DNA of 64,000 bases from Pseudomonas palleroniana (GCF_003031675.1 NZ_PYWX01000003.1:62001-126000); one strand, 5' to 3'; shown: positions 47,810 to 57,023, counted from the stretch's first letter. The notes: a model not told the origin generated them from the sequence alone. A program made the numbers and translations.

Positions 47810-48280
47810 TTAAAGGTAGCTTGCGCAACACTTCTTGAACTTCTGTCCGCTGCCGCACAAACATACATCATTACGCCCGGCCTTCACCTCAACTGTCGGA
47901 TCGATGAAGTACCAGCGTCCCTCGTTCTGTACGAAAGAAGATTGCTCACGGTGGCTGTGTTCGCCGGCGCTGTCATGCCAGCGTGCCGTAAAGGTCACGA
48001 AGGCGTGTTCCGGTTGGCCGCCAAACACCTCGGAGTTTTCCACTTCGAGGCCCAGCCAGGTGCTCTGGGCACTCCAGGCGGCGATGGCCGCGCGGTCCAG
48101 GCCGGCCTGTTGCGCGGGCAGGGTGGTGGCCACCAGGTAATCCACCAGGCCCAGCACATAGGCGCTGTAGCGCGAACGCATCAGCGCGGTGGCGCAAGGC
48201 GCCGGATGACCTGCGTGATAGTGGCCGCAGCAGGCATCCAGCAGGTTGCCGCTGCCGCAAGGGCAAATGGATGTGCTCAT
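47810..48280 (-). CDS. YchJ-family protein with SEC-C motifs at both ends
   Basis: The start [19 protein letters not shown] gives 156 residues. An N-terminal SEC-C motif ([13 protein letters not shown]) and a C-terminal one ([13 protein letters not shown]) flank a central NTF2-like domain ([43 protein letters not shown]). This is the YchJ/UPF0225 layout. The biochemical function is not known. It precedes the LEA14-like gene in the same run. Confidence 0.9.
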   Translation of the reverse strand: MSTSICPCGSGNLLDACCGHYHAGHPAPCATALMRSRYSAYVLGLVDYLVATTLPAQQAGLDRAAIAAWSAQSTWLGLEVENSEVFGGQPEHAFVTFTARWHDSAGEHSHREQSSFVQNEGRWYFIDPTVEVKAGRNDVCLCGSGQKFKKCCASYL

Positions 48281-48284
48281 AGGG

Positions 48285-48785
48285 TTACCACCAATACTTT
48301 CCGAAGTTTTCCGGGTTGGCCCAGAAGCGGGCGTTGAGCCAGTCCGGCACCTGTTTATAGTCAAGCAGATCATAGGTGAACAGCGTCAGCACCTGCTCGT
48401 CGCGCTGGAACCGCTCGCCGGCCTGCAGGGCCAGGGAGAAGAAGTCGGTTTCTTTCCAGCCGCAGACGCTCAGATCCACCAGCACCACAATACGGCTGGC
48501 ATTGAGGTTGCGAATGCCTCCGAGCAGGGTCAGGCCCTGCGGTTTTGACAGGTGCTCCAGGCAGTCGACCACCAGGGCCAGGTCAAACCGCTGCGCGGCC
48601 AGCTCTGGCGGCAATGGCCCTGGAGCGGCGCAAAACACCTGGGTATCGGGATGCGCCTGCTTGAAGGCGTCCAGCGCCGGCAACTGGCTGGCCCCCAATA
48701 GCAGCAGGCGTTTCGGAGCATGCAGGTCAAGCAGGGCAGCCAAGGCTTGCTGGGGTGTACGAGAAGAAATACCGGCGGTCATCAC
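48285..48785 (-). CDS. Hypothetical protein with methyltransferase-like core
   Basis: The 166-residue protein has a Rossmann-like beginning ([17 protein letters not shown]) and [26 protein letters not shown], which looks like motifs of SAM-dependent methyltransferases, but the glycine-rich SAM loop is not canonical. It probably corresponds to a Pseudomonas family of unknown function (DUF6231). The start is either of two adjacent Mets (48785 or 48782). It heads the four-gene - strand run ending with the His-rich SEC-C protein; ychJ starts four bases on. Confidence 0.7.
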   Translation of the reverse strand: MMTAGISSRTPQQALAALLDLHAPKRLLLLGASQLPALDAFKQAHPDTQVFCAAPGPLPPELAAQRFDLALVVDCLEHLSKPQGLTLLGGIRNLNASRIVVLVDLSVCGWKETDFFSLALQAGERFQRDEQVLTLFTYDLLDYKQVPDWLNARFWANPENFGKYWW

Positions 48786-48972
48786 AGATCCTCACATCAG
48801 GACTGTAGAGACTAGCGCGGCTGAGCGTGCGGGCCTAGAGCGGGTGAGCGCGAAAACCCGAGCAACTGCGCCGATCTTCAATGAATACGGGGGTGTGGCG
48901 TACTGGCGCAGATGAAAAGAGCCGTCTTTACTCCACCCATCGGCCCCCGCCGATCCCCTCAGGAGAAATCAG

Positions 48973-49668
48973 ATGAGCATCATGCGGACAGCTCTATCCT
49001 TGGTTCTGCTAACCGGAGTATTGACAGGTTGCGCAGGCTTGCAAAAAACCGATTGGCCCACCTGTGCCGCCGTCGGTGGCGTGACCGGTGCGGCGATCGG
49101 TGCAACTGAAAGCTCGGCCTACGCAGGCTATGGCGCGCTGCTGGTCGGCGGCATGGCAGGTGCCTATTGCTGGGTGCACGGCGATGGCGACGAAGATGGC
49201 GATGGGGTGCCGGACAGCCGCGACAAGTGCCCGGGCACACCTAAAGGCGTACAGGTCGATGCCAATGGCTGCCCGCCTGTCGTGCAGCCGGCGGTGGTGG
49301 AGGAGGTGGTCGTCGTCAAGGAAGAAACCATCGTGATCCGTGATGTGCACTTCCAGTTCGATTCGGCCAAGCTGACCGCTGCGGACAAAACCAAGCTGGA
49401 TGTCATTGCCACTCGCCTGAAAAAAGAAGCGCCTGGTGCGCAACTGCGCGTCAGCGGGCATACCGACAGTGTCGGCAAAGACGCCTATAACCAGAAACTC
49501 TCGGAGAAACGCGCACATTCGGTCGTCGAGTACTTGATCAGCCAGGGCGTGCCGCGCAGCAATTTCGTCTCGGTGAGCGGTGCCGGTGAAAGCCATCCGG
49601 TGGCCGACAACAAAACCGCTGAAGGCCGCGCTTTGAACCGCCGCGTGGAAATCCAGATCAACCGCTGA
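48973..49668 (+). CDS. OmpA-family peptidoglycan-binding lipoprotein with TSP3 repeat
   Basis: The 231-residue precursor has a lipobox LTGC (Cys20), a short Gly/Ala-rich segment (VGGVTGAAIGAT) like a glycine zipper, a calcium-binding TSP3-type repeat (DGDEDGDGVPDSRDKCPGTP), and a C-terminal OmpA domain with HTDSVGKDAYNQKLSEKRA. It should link outer membrane and peptidoglycan. AGGAGAA lies upstream of the start. A hairpin follows the stop. Confidence 0.9.
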   Translation: MSIMRTALSLVLLTGVLTGCAGLQKTDWPTCAAVGGVTGAAIGATESSAYAGYGALLVGGMAGAYCWVHGDGDEDGDGVPDSRDKCPGTPKGVQVDANGCPPVVQPAVVEEVVVVKEETIVIRDVHFQFDSAKLTAADKTKLDVIATRLKKEAPGAQLRVSGHTDSVGKDAYNQKLSEKRAHSVVEYLISQGVPRSNFVSVSGAGESHPVADNKTAEGRALNRRVEIQINR

Positions 49669-49669
49669 C

Positions 49670-49706
49670 AGCCCAGGCCCCTGTGTCAACCACAGGGGCC
49701 TGGCTG
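49670..49706 (+). terminator. Hairpin after the OmpA-family lipoprotein gene
   Basis: A perfect 13-bp stem CCAGGCCCCTGTG / CACAGGGGCCTGG with loop TCAAC starts five bases past the stop. A T7 run occurs only about 25 bases later, so it is a likely but not classical terminator. Confidence 0.6.
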
Positions 49707-49809
49707 GCGATCTTCGTCGAAATCACGGCTTTTTTTATCCTTCACTGGCATATCGCCTGTAGAAGTCGTTACTGTGCGTCCGTCCATGCACAAAATAAGA
49801 AGGCCATTC

Positions 49810-50568
49810 ATGCGTAAGGTTTTCCTGTTGGCCTTGTTGGCCAGCCCCATTGCTCTGGCCCAGAGCGTCAGCGTCGAAACCAATTCCTTGATGCGTCTGC
49901 CCAGCAGCACCAGCGTTTTACAGCTGGAGCGCTTGAGTGTGGCGGACTACGGCACGCTATTGATTCCGCCCTCTATCAGCCAGGTCTCGGTAGATGAACT
50001 GCACTTGGGGCGTGAGGCCCGTATCGCCATCGCCCCGGGCAATACAGGGTTGCAATTGCAGGTACGCCACGCGCAACTGGAGCATGGCAGCCAGATCACT
50101 TCGCGCGGCGCCCCCGGCACCCATGAGCGCCCTGCCAAGGCGGGGCGTGACCTGACCTTGCGCATCGATGCCTTGACCGCCGACGAGTTGTCGGTGGATG
50201 CGCGGGGTGGCGCTGGAGCCCAGGGCTATGCCGGCCTGGATGGCGCCAACGGCGTAGACCCAGGTTGTACCTGGGGTTCGGCCGGGCGCGGGGCCAACGG
50301 TGATAACGGTGGCGATGGCCTGCCGGGTGCGGCGGGTGCGCAGGTGCGAGTGGAGCTGCCGCAAAGCTACCCGGCGCAACAGATCAAGGTCTGGGTGGAT
50401 GGCGGGGCGGGTGGCGCGGCCGGTACGGCAGGCAAACCCGGCAAAGGTGGGCAAGCCAAAGGCTGCCTGGTGTACCGCGCCGAGGGTGGCGACAAGGGCC
50501 GGCCAGGGCTGGAAGGCCAGCCGGGGCCGGCCGGGCCCGCAGGTACCGTCACCATCCAACGCCTGTAG
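49810..50568 (+). CDS. Exported protein with collagen-like Gly-rich C-terminus
   Basis: The start MRKVFLLALLASPIALA is a Sec signal peptide; the precursor is 252 residues. The N-terminal half is beta-rich (VSVETNSLMRLPSSTSVLQL). The C-terminal half is glycine-rich with Gly-X-Y triplets, for example GAAGTAGKPGKGGQAKG and GRPGLEGQPGPAGPAG, and two cysteines (GCTWGSAG, GCLVYRAEG) that could form a disulfide. No enzyme motif is seen. The TAG stop lies within the left end of a REP element, so the last codons abut mobile sequence. Confidence 0.8.
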   Translation: MRKVFLLALLASPIALAQSVSVETNSLMRLPSSTSVLQLERLSVADYGTLLIPPSISQVSVDELHLGREARIAIAPGNTGLQLQVRHAQLEHGSQITSRGAPGTHERPAKAGRDLTLRIDALTADELSVDARGGAGAQGYAGLDGANGVDPGCTWGSAGRGANGDNGGDGLPGAAGAQVRVELPQSYPAQQIKVWVDGGAGGAAGTAGKPGKGGQAKGCLVYRAEGGDKGRPGLEGQPGPAGPAGTVTIQRL

Positions 50569-50696
50569 TGAGCGGGCTTGCCCCGCGCTGGGGGGCGAAG
50601 CCGCCCCAATAAGAACGCCGCGGTGTTTCAGAGAGACCGAGGTGTCTGGTTTTAGGGCGGCTTCGCCGCCCAGCGCGGGCAAGCCCGCTCACTACA
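50564..50696. repeat. REP-like element, family B copy 2, overlapping two stop codons
   Basis: The ends TGTAGTGAGCGGGCTTG and complement enclose inner arms GGGCGAAGCCGCCC and GGGCGGCTTCGCCGCCC and a 45-base centre homologous to the reverse complement of the copy at 35641. The TAG in each TGTAGTG end is the stop codon of a convergent gene: the collagen-like gene on + and the CopD-like gene on -. Confidence 0.92.
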
Positions 50697-51156
50697 GGAG
50701 CGGCCGGGCCGAAGCGATCGCCACTACCACCAACCCGACGATCAGGTTGATGCCCACCAGCCTGCGGATCTGCCCCAACACCGCTGCGCCCGCCGGCCAG
50801 TCATCAGCGGCCACCGCCGCGCGCAATGACGGTAGCTTCAGTGCCTGGATACGGATAAACAGTGCCGTCATCACCAGGTACAACCCCATCATCACCTGCA
50901 CATAGCGCGGCGCCGTCTCAAAGCCGTTGAAGCGCAGTTGCAGCAGGCCGATACCGCTGATCGGCAAAACCAGCACCGCGACCCAGACCCACACAAAAAA
51001 ACGTTGAAACACATTTGCCCACAACTTGAGCCGGGCGGGGCCCTCAAGTGCCGCCATGGCGGCGGGGCGCAGGATCATCCAGGCGAAAAACATACCGCCT
51101 ACCCAGATCAGGGCGGCCAATACATGCAGGGTATAAGCGAGGCTAAACACGGTCAT
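50692..51156 (-). CDS. CopD-family membrane protein
   Basis: The 154-residue protein has four predicted membrane helices (VFSLAYTLHVLAALIWVGGMFFAW; VFQRFFVWVWVAVLVLPISGIGLL; VQVMMGLYLVMTALFIRI; VGINLIVGLVVVAIA). The HVLAALIWVGGM segment with a conserved His is typical of CopD-like proteins. Some members take part in copper uptake, but no cop genes are nearby here. The stop lies inside a REP element. Confidence 0.8.
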   Translation of the reverse strand: MTVFSLAYTLHVLAALIWVGGMFFAWMILRPAAMAALEGPARLKLWANVFQRFFVWVWVAVLVLPISGIGLLQLRFNGFETAPRYVQVMMGLYLVMTALFIRIQALKLPSLRAAVAADDWPAGAAVLGQIRRLVGINLIVGLVVVAIASARPLL

Positions 51157-51255
51157 TGTGGTACTCCGTTCTGCGCGGGATTAATTAGCGGGTTATGATA
51201 GCGGCCGATCCGAACCACTGAAAATTTATCCAGCGTTTTTTGCGCCCGACTATTC

Positions 51256-53400
51256 ATGATCAGCACTGAACTCAAAACCACGATCCAGGGCGCCTATTCG
51301 CGTTTTCTCGAAGCCAAGAGCTTGAAACCGCGGTACGGGCAGCGCCTGATGATCGCCGAAGTGGCCAAGGTCCTCGGGGATATCGACACCGACGACGAAG
51401 GCCGCCGCGAAGGTGAGCCTGCGGTCGTGGCCGTCGAGGCCGGAACCGGTACCGGCAAGACCGTCGCCTACAGCCTGGCTGCGATCCCCACCGCCAAGGC
51501 CGCCGGCAAGCGCCTGGTGATCGCCACCGCGACCGTCGCCCTGCAAGAACAGATCGTCTACAAAGACCTGCCCGACCTGATGCGCAACAGCGGCTTGAAC
51601 TTCAGCTTCGCCCTGGCCAAAGGGCGTGGCCGCTACATGTGCCTGTCCAAGCTCGACGTGTTGTTGCAGGAAGGCCATGCCCAAACCGCCACTGCGCAAT
51701 TGTTCGAAGAAGAAGGCTTCAAGATCGAAGTCGATGAAGCCAGCCAGAAGCTGTTTACCAGCATGATCGAGAAACTGGCCGGCAACAAATGGGACGGCGA
51801 CCGCGACAGCTGGCCCACCGCCCTGGAAGACGCCGACTGGGCACGCCTGACCACCGACCACAGCCAGTGCACCAACCGTCATTGCCCCAACTTCGGCCAG
51901 TGCGCCTTCTACAAGGCCCGCGAAGGAATGGGCAAGGTCGATGTGATCGTCACCAACCACGACATGGTCCTGGCCGACCTGGCCCTGGGCGGCGGCGCCG
52001 TGCTGCCGGACCCGCGCGACACGCTCTACGTCTTCGACGAAGGCCATCACCTGCCGGACAAGGCCATCGGCCACTTCGCCCATTACACGCGCCTGCGTTC
52101 CACCGCCGACTGGCTGGAAACCACCGCCAAGAACCTCACCAAGCTGCTGGCCCAGCACCCGTTGCCTGGCGACCTGGGCAAGCTGATCGAACAGGTGCCG
52201 GAGCTGGCGCGGGAGATCAAGACCCAGCAGCAATTCATGTTCAGCGCCTGCGAACAGGTCGCCGACTTCAAGCCCGGCGAAGACGTGGAGGGCCGCGAGC
52301 GCCCACGCCATCGCTTTGTCGGCGGGTTGATCCCCGAGCATATGCGCGAAATGGGCATCGAACTGAAAAAGGGCTTTTCACGCCTGACTGACCTGTTCAC
52401 CCGCCTGACCGATTTGCTCAAGGAGGGGATGGATGGCGAGGTCAACATCGGGATCGCCAGCAACCAGGCCGAAGAATGGTACCCCCTGTTTGGCAGCCTG
52501 TTGTCCCGTTCCCAGGGCAACTGGGAGTTATGGACCGCCTTTACCGTCGAAGACCCGGAAGACAACCCGCCCATGGCCCGTTGGCTCACCTTGTCGGAAA
52601 GCGGCGCGTTGTTCGATATCGAGGTCAACGCAAGCCCCATCCTCGCCGCCGAAATGCTGCGCCGCAACCTGTGGAACGTGGCCTACGGCTGCCTGGTGAC
52701 CTCGGCCACGCTGACCGCCCTGGGCACCTTCGACCGCTTCCGCATGCGCGCCGGCCTGCCGAAAAAAGCCGTCACCGCAGTGGTGCCGAGCCCGTTCCAT
52801 CACGCCGATGCGGGTGTGCTGCGGGTGCCGGACCTCAAGGCCGACCCACGGGATGCGGCGGGGCATACGGCAGCGATCATCCGTGACCTGCCGGAACTGG
52901 TAGAGGGGTCACGTGGCACCCTGGTGCTGTTCTCCTCGCGTAAACAGATGCAGGATGTGTTCGACGGCCTGGACCGTGACTGGCGCAAGCAGGTGTTTAT
53001 CCAGGGCAACCTGTCCAAGCAGGAAACCCTGAACAAACACAAGGCCCGGGTCGATGGCGGCGATTCCAGCGTGCTGTTCGGCCTGGCCAGTTTCGCCGAA
53101 GGCGTGGACTTGCCCGGCGCCTATTGCGAACACGTGGTCATCGCCAAGATCCCGTTCTCGGTGCCGGATGATCCGGTTGAAGCGGCCCTGGCCGAATGGA
53201 TCGAAGCCCGGGGCGGCAACCCGTTCATGGAAATCTCGGTGCCGGATGCCTCCCTCAAACTGGTGCAGGCCTGCGGGCGCTTGCTGCGCACGGAGCAGGA
53301 CCGGGGCACCATCACCTTGCTTGACCGTCGCCTGGTCACCCAGCGCTACGGCAAGGCCATTCTGAATGCCTTGCCACCATTCAGGCGCGAAATTTCTTAA
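51256..53400 (+). CDS. dinG: DinG, iron-sulfur ATP-dependent DNA helicase
   Basis: The 714-residue protein has Walker A EAGTGTGKT, a Fe-S cluster region with cysteines in GRYMCLSK and CTNRHCPNFGQCAFYKA, the Walker B/DEAH-equivalent VFDEGHHL, and C-terminal helicase motifs (LFGLASFAEGVDLPG, QACGRLLRTEQDRGTI). It is an XPD-like 5'-3' helicase that unwinds R-loops and D-loops. It is divergent from the CopD-like gene with 99 bases between. No clear LexA box was found upstream. Confidence 0.96.
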   Translation: MISTELKTTIQGAYSRFLEAKSLKPRYGQRLMIAEVAKVLGDIDTDDEGRREGEPAVVAVEAGTGTGKTVAYSLAAIPTAKAAGKRLVIATATVALQEQIVYKDLPDLMRNSGLNFSFALAKGRGRYMCLSKLDVLLQEGHAQTATAQLFEEEGFKIEVDEASQKLFTSMIEKLAGNKWDGDRDSWPTALEDADWARLTTDHSQCTNRHCPNFGQCAFYKAREGMGKVDVIVTNHDMVLADLALGGGAVLPDPRDTLYVFDEGHHLPDKAIGHFAHYTRLRSTADWLETTAKNLTKLLAQHPLPGDLGKLIEQVPELAREIKTQQQFMFSACEQVADFKPGEDVEGRERPRHRFVGGLIPEHMREMGIELKKGFSRLTDLFTRLTDLLKEGMDGEVNIGIASNQAEEWYPLFGSLLSRSQGNWELWTAFTVEDPEDNPPMARWLTLSESGALFDIEVNASPILAAEMLRRNLWNVAYGCLVTSATLTALGTFDRFRMRAGLPKKAVTAVVPSPFHHADAGVLRVPDLKADPRDAAGHTAAIIRDLPELVEGSRGTLVLFSSRKQMQDVFDGLDRDWRKQVFIQGNLSKQETLNKHKARVDGGDSSVLFGLASFAEGVDLPGAYCEHVVIAKIPFSVPDDPVEAALAEWIEARGGNPFMEISVPDASLKLVQACGRLLRTEQDRGTITLLDRRLVTQRYGKAILNALPPFRREIS

Positions 53401-53497
53401 GCCACTGTGGGCGAATTCGCCCATTTCGTGGTCTATGTCGTCGCTGTCGATTTAAGTCATCAGGCCATTCACCGGCCGATTGGAGAGCCTTGTTCGT

Positions 53498-55795
53498 ATG
53501 ATTCGCACGCTGCCTGCCCTTTTTGCCCTGCTGTTCGCTGCGCCCTTGATGGCCGCGCCTGCCGGGCAACAAACGCTGTTCAACTTCGTCCGGCCTGCCG
53601 ACGTGGTCAAGGTGGCGACCCAGGACGCCAGCCTGCCGCAATACAACGCCGAGCAAACCCCCGAAGGCGAGGTGTTGCGCCGCATCACCTTCAACCCCGC
53701 CGCTGAACCGAGCCTGGTGCTCAGCCCGCAGTCCGGCGTCTGGGACTGGTCCCAGAGCAGTGCCATGAGCCTGCGCATCCAAAGCGCCATGGACTGGGCA
53801 TTGACGCTCTACGTCAAAGTGCAGAGTACCGATGGCAAGACCCTGGTCAGCCGTATCGATCTGCCGGCCGGCCCGGCCCAGACCCTGTTGATCCCGTTGC
53901 AGGCCAATTCGCCGCTGAGCCAGGGCATGAAGGCCGGCCCGCCGATGCCGATCACCGTGGACGGCCAGCGTGTGCTGCTCGCCGCCAGCGCCGGTGACGT
54001 CGACCGCAGCCAGGTGGCATCGGTGACACTGTCGATGATCAAGCCCAATGCGGCCCAAAGTATCCTGCTGGAACGTTTTGGTGTGCAGGACAGCGAGCCG
54101 GTATTGAAGGCGGCCTACAGTGACCTGGTGGATGCCTATGGCCAGTCCACGCGTGCGCGCTGGCCGGAAAAGGTCGGCAGCGACGAGCAACTCAAGGCCG
54201 CGGCCGCCAAGGAGCAGCAGCAACTCAAGGGCTGGCTGGCGGAGCGTGACAAAGCGTCCCTGGACCGCTACGGCGGCTGGAACAAAGGCCCGGCATTCGA
54301 GGCCAGCGGCTTTTTCCGCACCGAGAAGCGCGACGGGCGCTGGTACCTGGTGACGCCGGAAGGTCACCCGTTCTACTCCTTGGGCGTCAACACCGTCGCA
54401 CCGGATAACAGCCAGACCTACGTGGCTGGCCGTGAATGGATGTTCGCCGCGTTGCCCAAGGCCGGCGAGCCCTTCGACAAGTACTACGGCAGCGCCGATA
54501 ACCGCACCGGCAACGGCTCGGGCGAGGGGCGCGGCTTCGCGGCCGGGCGTTGGTACGATTTCTACGGCGCCAACCTGCAACGGACCTACGATACCCAAGG
54601 TTTCGACCAGAAGCGTTGGGTGACCCACACCCTGGATCGCCTGCAAGCCTGGGGTTTCAACACCGTGGGCAACTGGAGCGACCCGGACCTGGCCAGCGCC
54701 GACCGCGTGCCTTACACCTTGCCGCTGTCGATCGTCGGTGATTATGCCAGCATCAGCACTGGCACCGACTGGTGGGGCGGCATGCCCGATCCGTTCGACC
54801 CGCGTTTCGCCATGGCCACCGAGCGTGCCGTGGCCATTGCCGCCCGCGATCATCGTGATGACCCGTGGTTGATCGGTTATTTCGCCGACAACGAACTGGC
54901 CTGGGCCGGCCCGGGGGATGACCCGAAGGCGCGTTACGCCCTGGCCTACGGCACGTTGCGCATGACCACCGACGTACCGGCCAAGCGTGCGTTCCTCAAG
55001 CAATTGCGCGACAAGTACCGCAACGAAGAGGGGCTTTCGAAAGCCTGGGGCATCCACCTGTCCGGCTGGGAGCTGATGGAAGATCCCGGTTTCGAGCCGC
55101 CGCTGCCGAGCCCTGAACACCCGGAAATCGAAGCTGACTTCAAATATTTCCAGAAGACCTTCGCCGACGCCTACTTCAAGACCATTTCCGACTCGCTGAA
55201 ATGGCACGCGCCCAACCAGTTGCTGCTGGGCGGGCGTTACGCCGTGAGCACCCCGGAAGCCGTGGCGTCCTGCGCCCAGTATTGCGATGTGCTGAGTTTC
55301 AACATGTACACGCTCAAGCCTCAGGACGGTTATGACTTCGCCGCCTTGCGCGCTCTGGATAAGCCGGTGTTGATCACGGAGTTCAATTTCGGCTCGGCGG
55401 ACCGGGGGCCGTTCTGGGGTGGCGTAACGCAACTGGCCAAGGAAGAAGACCGCGGCTCGGCGTACGGCACCTTCCTCAAGCAGGCCATGGCTGAACCATC
55501 GATTGTCGGTGTGCACTGGTTCCAGTACCTGGATCAACCGGTGACCGGCCGACTGCTGGACGGCGAGAACGGCCACTTCGGCCTCGTCGGCATCACTGAC
55601 GTGCCGTACCAGGGTTTTGTCGAAAGTGTGCGTAAAAGTAACCTGGCGGCCGTCGACCAACTGGGCAAGGAGGCGCTGAAAGCCAAGGCGGACAGCGCAG
55701 TGCGTGAAAGTGAAGGCGGCAAGTCGGGGCACGACGGCAAAGGTGCGGGACAGGGCGCCGGGCATGCCGGCGGGCACTCTGGAAATGGTCACTGA
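53498..55795 (+). CDS. Exported glycoside-hydrolase-like protein (often annotated beta-agarase)
   Basis: The ATG at 53498 gives MIRTLPALFALLFAAPLMAA, a clear signal peptide, and 765 residues; an upstream TTG is less likely. Residues 30-200 are a beta-rich domain and 260-680 a (beta/alpha)8 domain resembling GH-A clan enzymes such as GH42/GH50. Candidate catalytic glutamates are Glu466 (FADNELAW) and Glu628 (LITEFNFGS). The tail (about residues 735-765) is low-complexity Gly/His (GAGQGAGHAGGHSGNGH). Agar degradation is unlikely in this setting; the real substrate is unknown. The esterase gene follows directly. Confidence 0.8.
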   Translation: MIRTLPALFALLFAAPLMAAPAGQQTLFNFVRPADVVKVATQDASLPQYNAEQTPEGEVLRRITFNPAAEPSLVLSPQSGVWDWSQSSAMSLRIQSAMDWALTLYVKVQSTDGKTLVSRIDLPAGPAQTLLIPLQANSPLSQGMKAGPPMPITVDGQRVLLAASAGDVDRSQVASVTLSMIKPNAAQSILLERFGVQDSEPVLKAAYSDLVDAYGQSTRARWPEKVGSDEQLKAAAAKEQQQLKGWLAERDKASLDRYGGWNKGPAFEASGFFRTEKRDGRWYLVTPEGHPFYSLGVNTVAPDNSQTYVAGREWMFAALPKAGEPFDKYYGSADNRTGNGSGEGRGFAAGRWYDFYGANLQRTYDTQGFDQKRWVTHTLDRLQAWGFNTVGNWSDPDLASADRVPYTLPLSIVGDYASISTGTDWWGGMPDPFDPRFAMATERAVAIAARDHRDDPWLIGYFADNELAWAGPGDDPKARYALAYGTLRMTTDVPAKRAFLKQLRDKYRNEEGLSKAWGIHLSGWELMEDPGFEPPLPSPEHPEIEADFKYFQKTFADAYFKTISDSLKWHAPNQLLLGGRYAVSTPEAVASCAQYCDVLSFNMYTLKPQDGYDFAALRALDKPVLITEFNFGSADRGPFWGGVTQLAKEEDRGSAYGTFLKQAMAEPSIVGVHWFQYLDQPVTGRLLDGENGHFGLVGITDVPYQGFVESVRKSNLAAVDQLGKEALKAKADSAVRESEGGKSGHDGKGAGQGAGHAGGHSGNGH

Positions 55796-55877
55796 TTGAG
55801 CGTTGACGGGTTCACAAAAGCCACAATGGCTGGAACAATGTCGGCCACTTTTTACGGTGTTTTTCGAGGGCGCGCAG

Positions 55878-57023
55878 GTGCAGATTCAGGGTCATTACGA
55901 ACTCCAGTTCGAAGCGGTACGCGAAGCGTTTGCCGCGTTGTTCGATGACCCGCAGGAACGAGGTGCGGGGCTGTGCATCCAGATCGGCGGCGAAACCGTC
56001 GTCGACCTGTGGGCCGGCACTGCCGACAAGGATGGGGCCGAGGCCTGGCACAGCGACACCATCGTCAACTTGTTCTCCTGCACCAAGACCTTCACCGCCG
56101 TCACGGCGTTGCAACTGGTGGCCGAAGGCAAGCTGAAGCTGGATGCCCCCGTGGCCGATTACTGGCCGGAGTTTGCCGCGGCGGGCAAGGAGATGATTAC
56201 CCTTCGCCAGTTGCTCTGTCACCAGGCCGGGTTGCCGGCGATCCGCGAAATGCTGCCTGCCGAAGCCCTGTATGACTGGCAGTTGATGGTCGACACCCTG
56301 GCAGCCGAGGCCCCCTGGTGGACGCCCGGCCAAGGGCATGGCTATGAAGCTATCACCTACGGCTGGCTGGTAGGCGAACTGCTGCGCCGCGCCGATGGGC
56401 GTGGGCCTGGGGAATCCATTGTGGCGCGGGTTGCACGGCCGTTGGGCCTGGACTTCCATGTGGGGTTGGCGGACGCAGAGTTTTATCGTGTCGCCCATAT
56501 AGCGCGTAGCAAAGGCAACATGGGCGATGAAGCGGCACAAAGGTTGTTGCAAGTAATGATGCGCGAACCTGCGGCACTGACAACGCGTGCATTCGCCAAT
56601 CCACCCTCTATTCTCACCAGCACTAATAAGCCTGAATGGCGACGCATGCAGCAGCCAGCGGCAAATGGTCACGGTAATGCGCGAAGCCTGGCAGGGTTTT
56701 ATAGCGGTTTGTTGGACGGTAGTTTGCTGGAAAGCGACATGCTCGAACAATTGACCCGTGAACACAGTATCGGGCCGGATAAAACCTTATTGACCCAAAC
56801 CCGTTTCGGCCTGGGTTGCATGTTGGATCAACCGCAGTTGCCCAACGCGACCTTCGGCCTTGGCCCGCGTGCGTTTGGGCACCCTGGGGCGGGAGGCTCG
56901 GTGGGTTTTGCCGATCCGGAACATGATGTAGCGTTCGGTTTTGTGACTAATACGCTGGGCCCCTATGTACTTATGGACCCGCGTGCGCAGAAGTTGGTCG
57001 GAATATTGGCCGGTTGTCTGTAA
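55878..57023 (+). CDS. Serine hydrolase, beta-lactamase/EstB-type esterase
   Basis: A GTG start at 55878 preceded by GAGGG gives VQIQGHYELQFEAVREAF and 381 residues, the usual length; a frame open to 55803 adds unconserved residues. The SxxK motif is Ser67-Cys-Thr-Lys70, the tyrosine motif is in GYEAITYGWLVG, and the third element is GHPGAGGS in place of the KTG of true beta-lactamases. It is therefore probably a carboxylesterase rather than a penicillinase. It has no signal peptide. It corresponds by position to the esterase gene next to dinG and pdxH in P. aeruginosa. Confidence 0.85.
   Translation: MQIQGHYELQFEAVREAFAALFDDPQERGAGLCIQIGGETVVDLWAGTADKDGAEAWHSDTIVNLFSCTKTFTAVTALQLVAEGKLKLDAPVADYWPEFAAAGKEMITLRQLLCHQAGLPAIREMLPAEALYDWQLMVDTLAAEAPWWTPGQGHGYEAITYGWLVGELLRRADGRGPGESIVARVARPLGLDFHVGLADAEFYRVAHIARSKGNMGDEAAQRLLQVMMREPAALTTRAFANPPSILTSTNKPEWRRMQQPAANGHGNARSLAGFYSGLLDGSLLESDMLEQLTREHSIGPDKTLLTQTRFGLGCMLDQPQLPNATFGLGPRAFGHPGAGGSVGFADPEHDVAFGFVTNTLGPYVLMDPRAQKLVGILAGCL

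Noticed and set aside
53381-55792. 803-codon open frame on the - strand opposite the glycoside-hydrolase-like gene
   Set aside because: The + strand frame has a signal peptide, conserved domains and catalytic motifs; the antisense translation has none.
55878-57023. Class C beta-lactamase (antibiotic resistance)
   Set aside because: SxxK is present, but there is no signal peptide and GHPG replaces KTG, which fits an EstB-type esterase.
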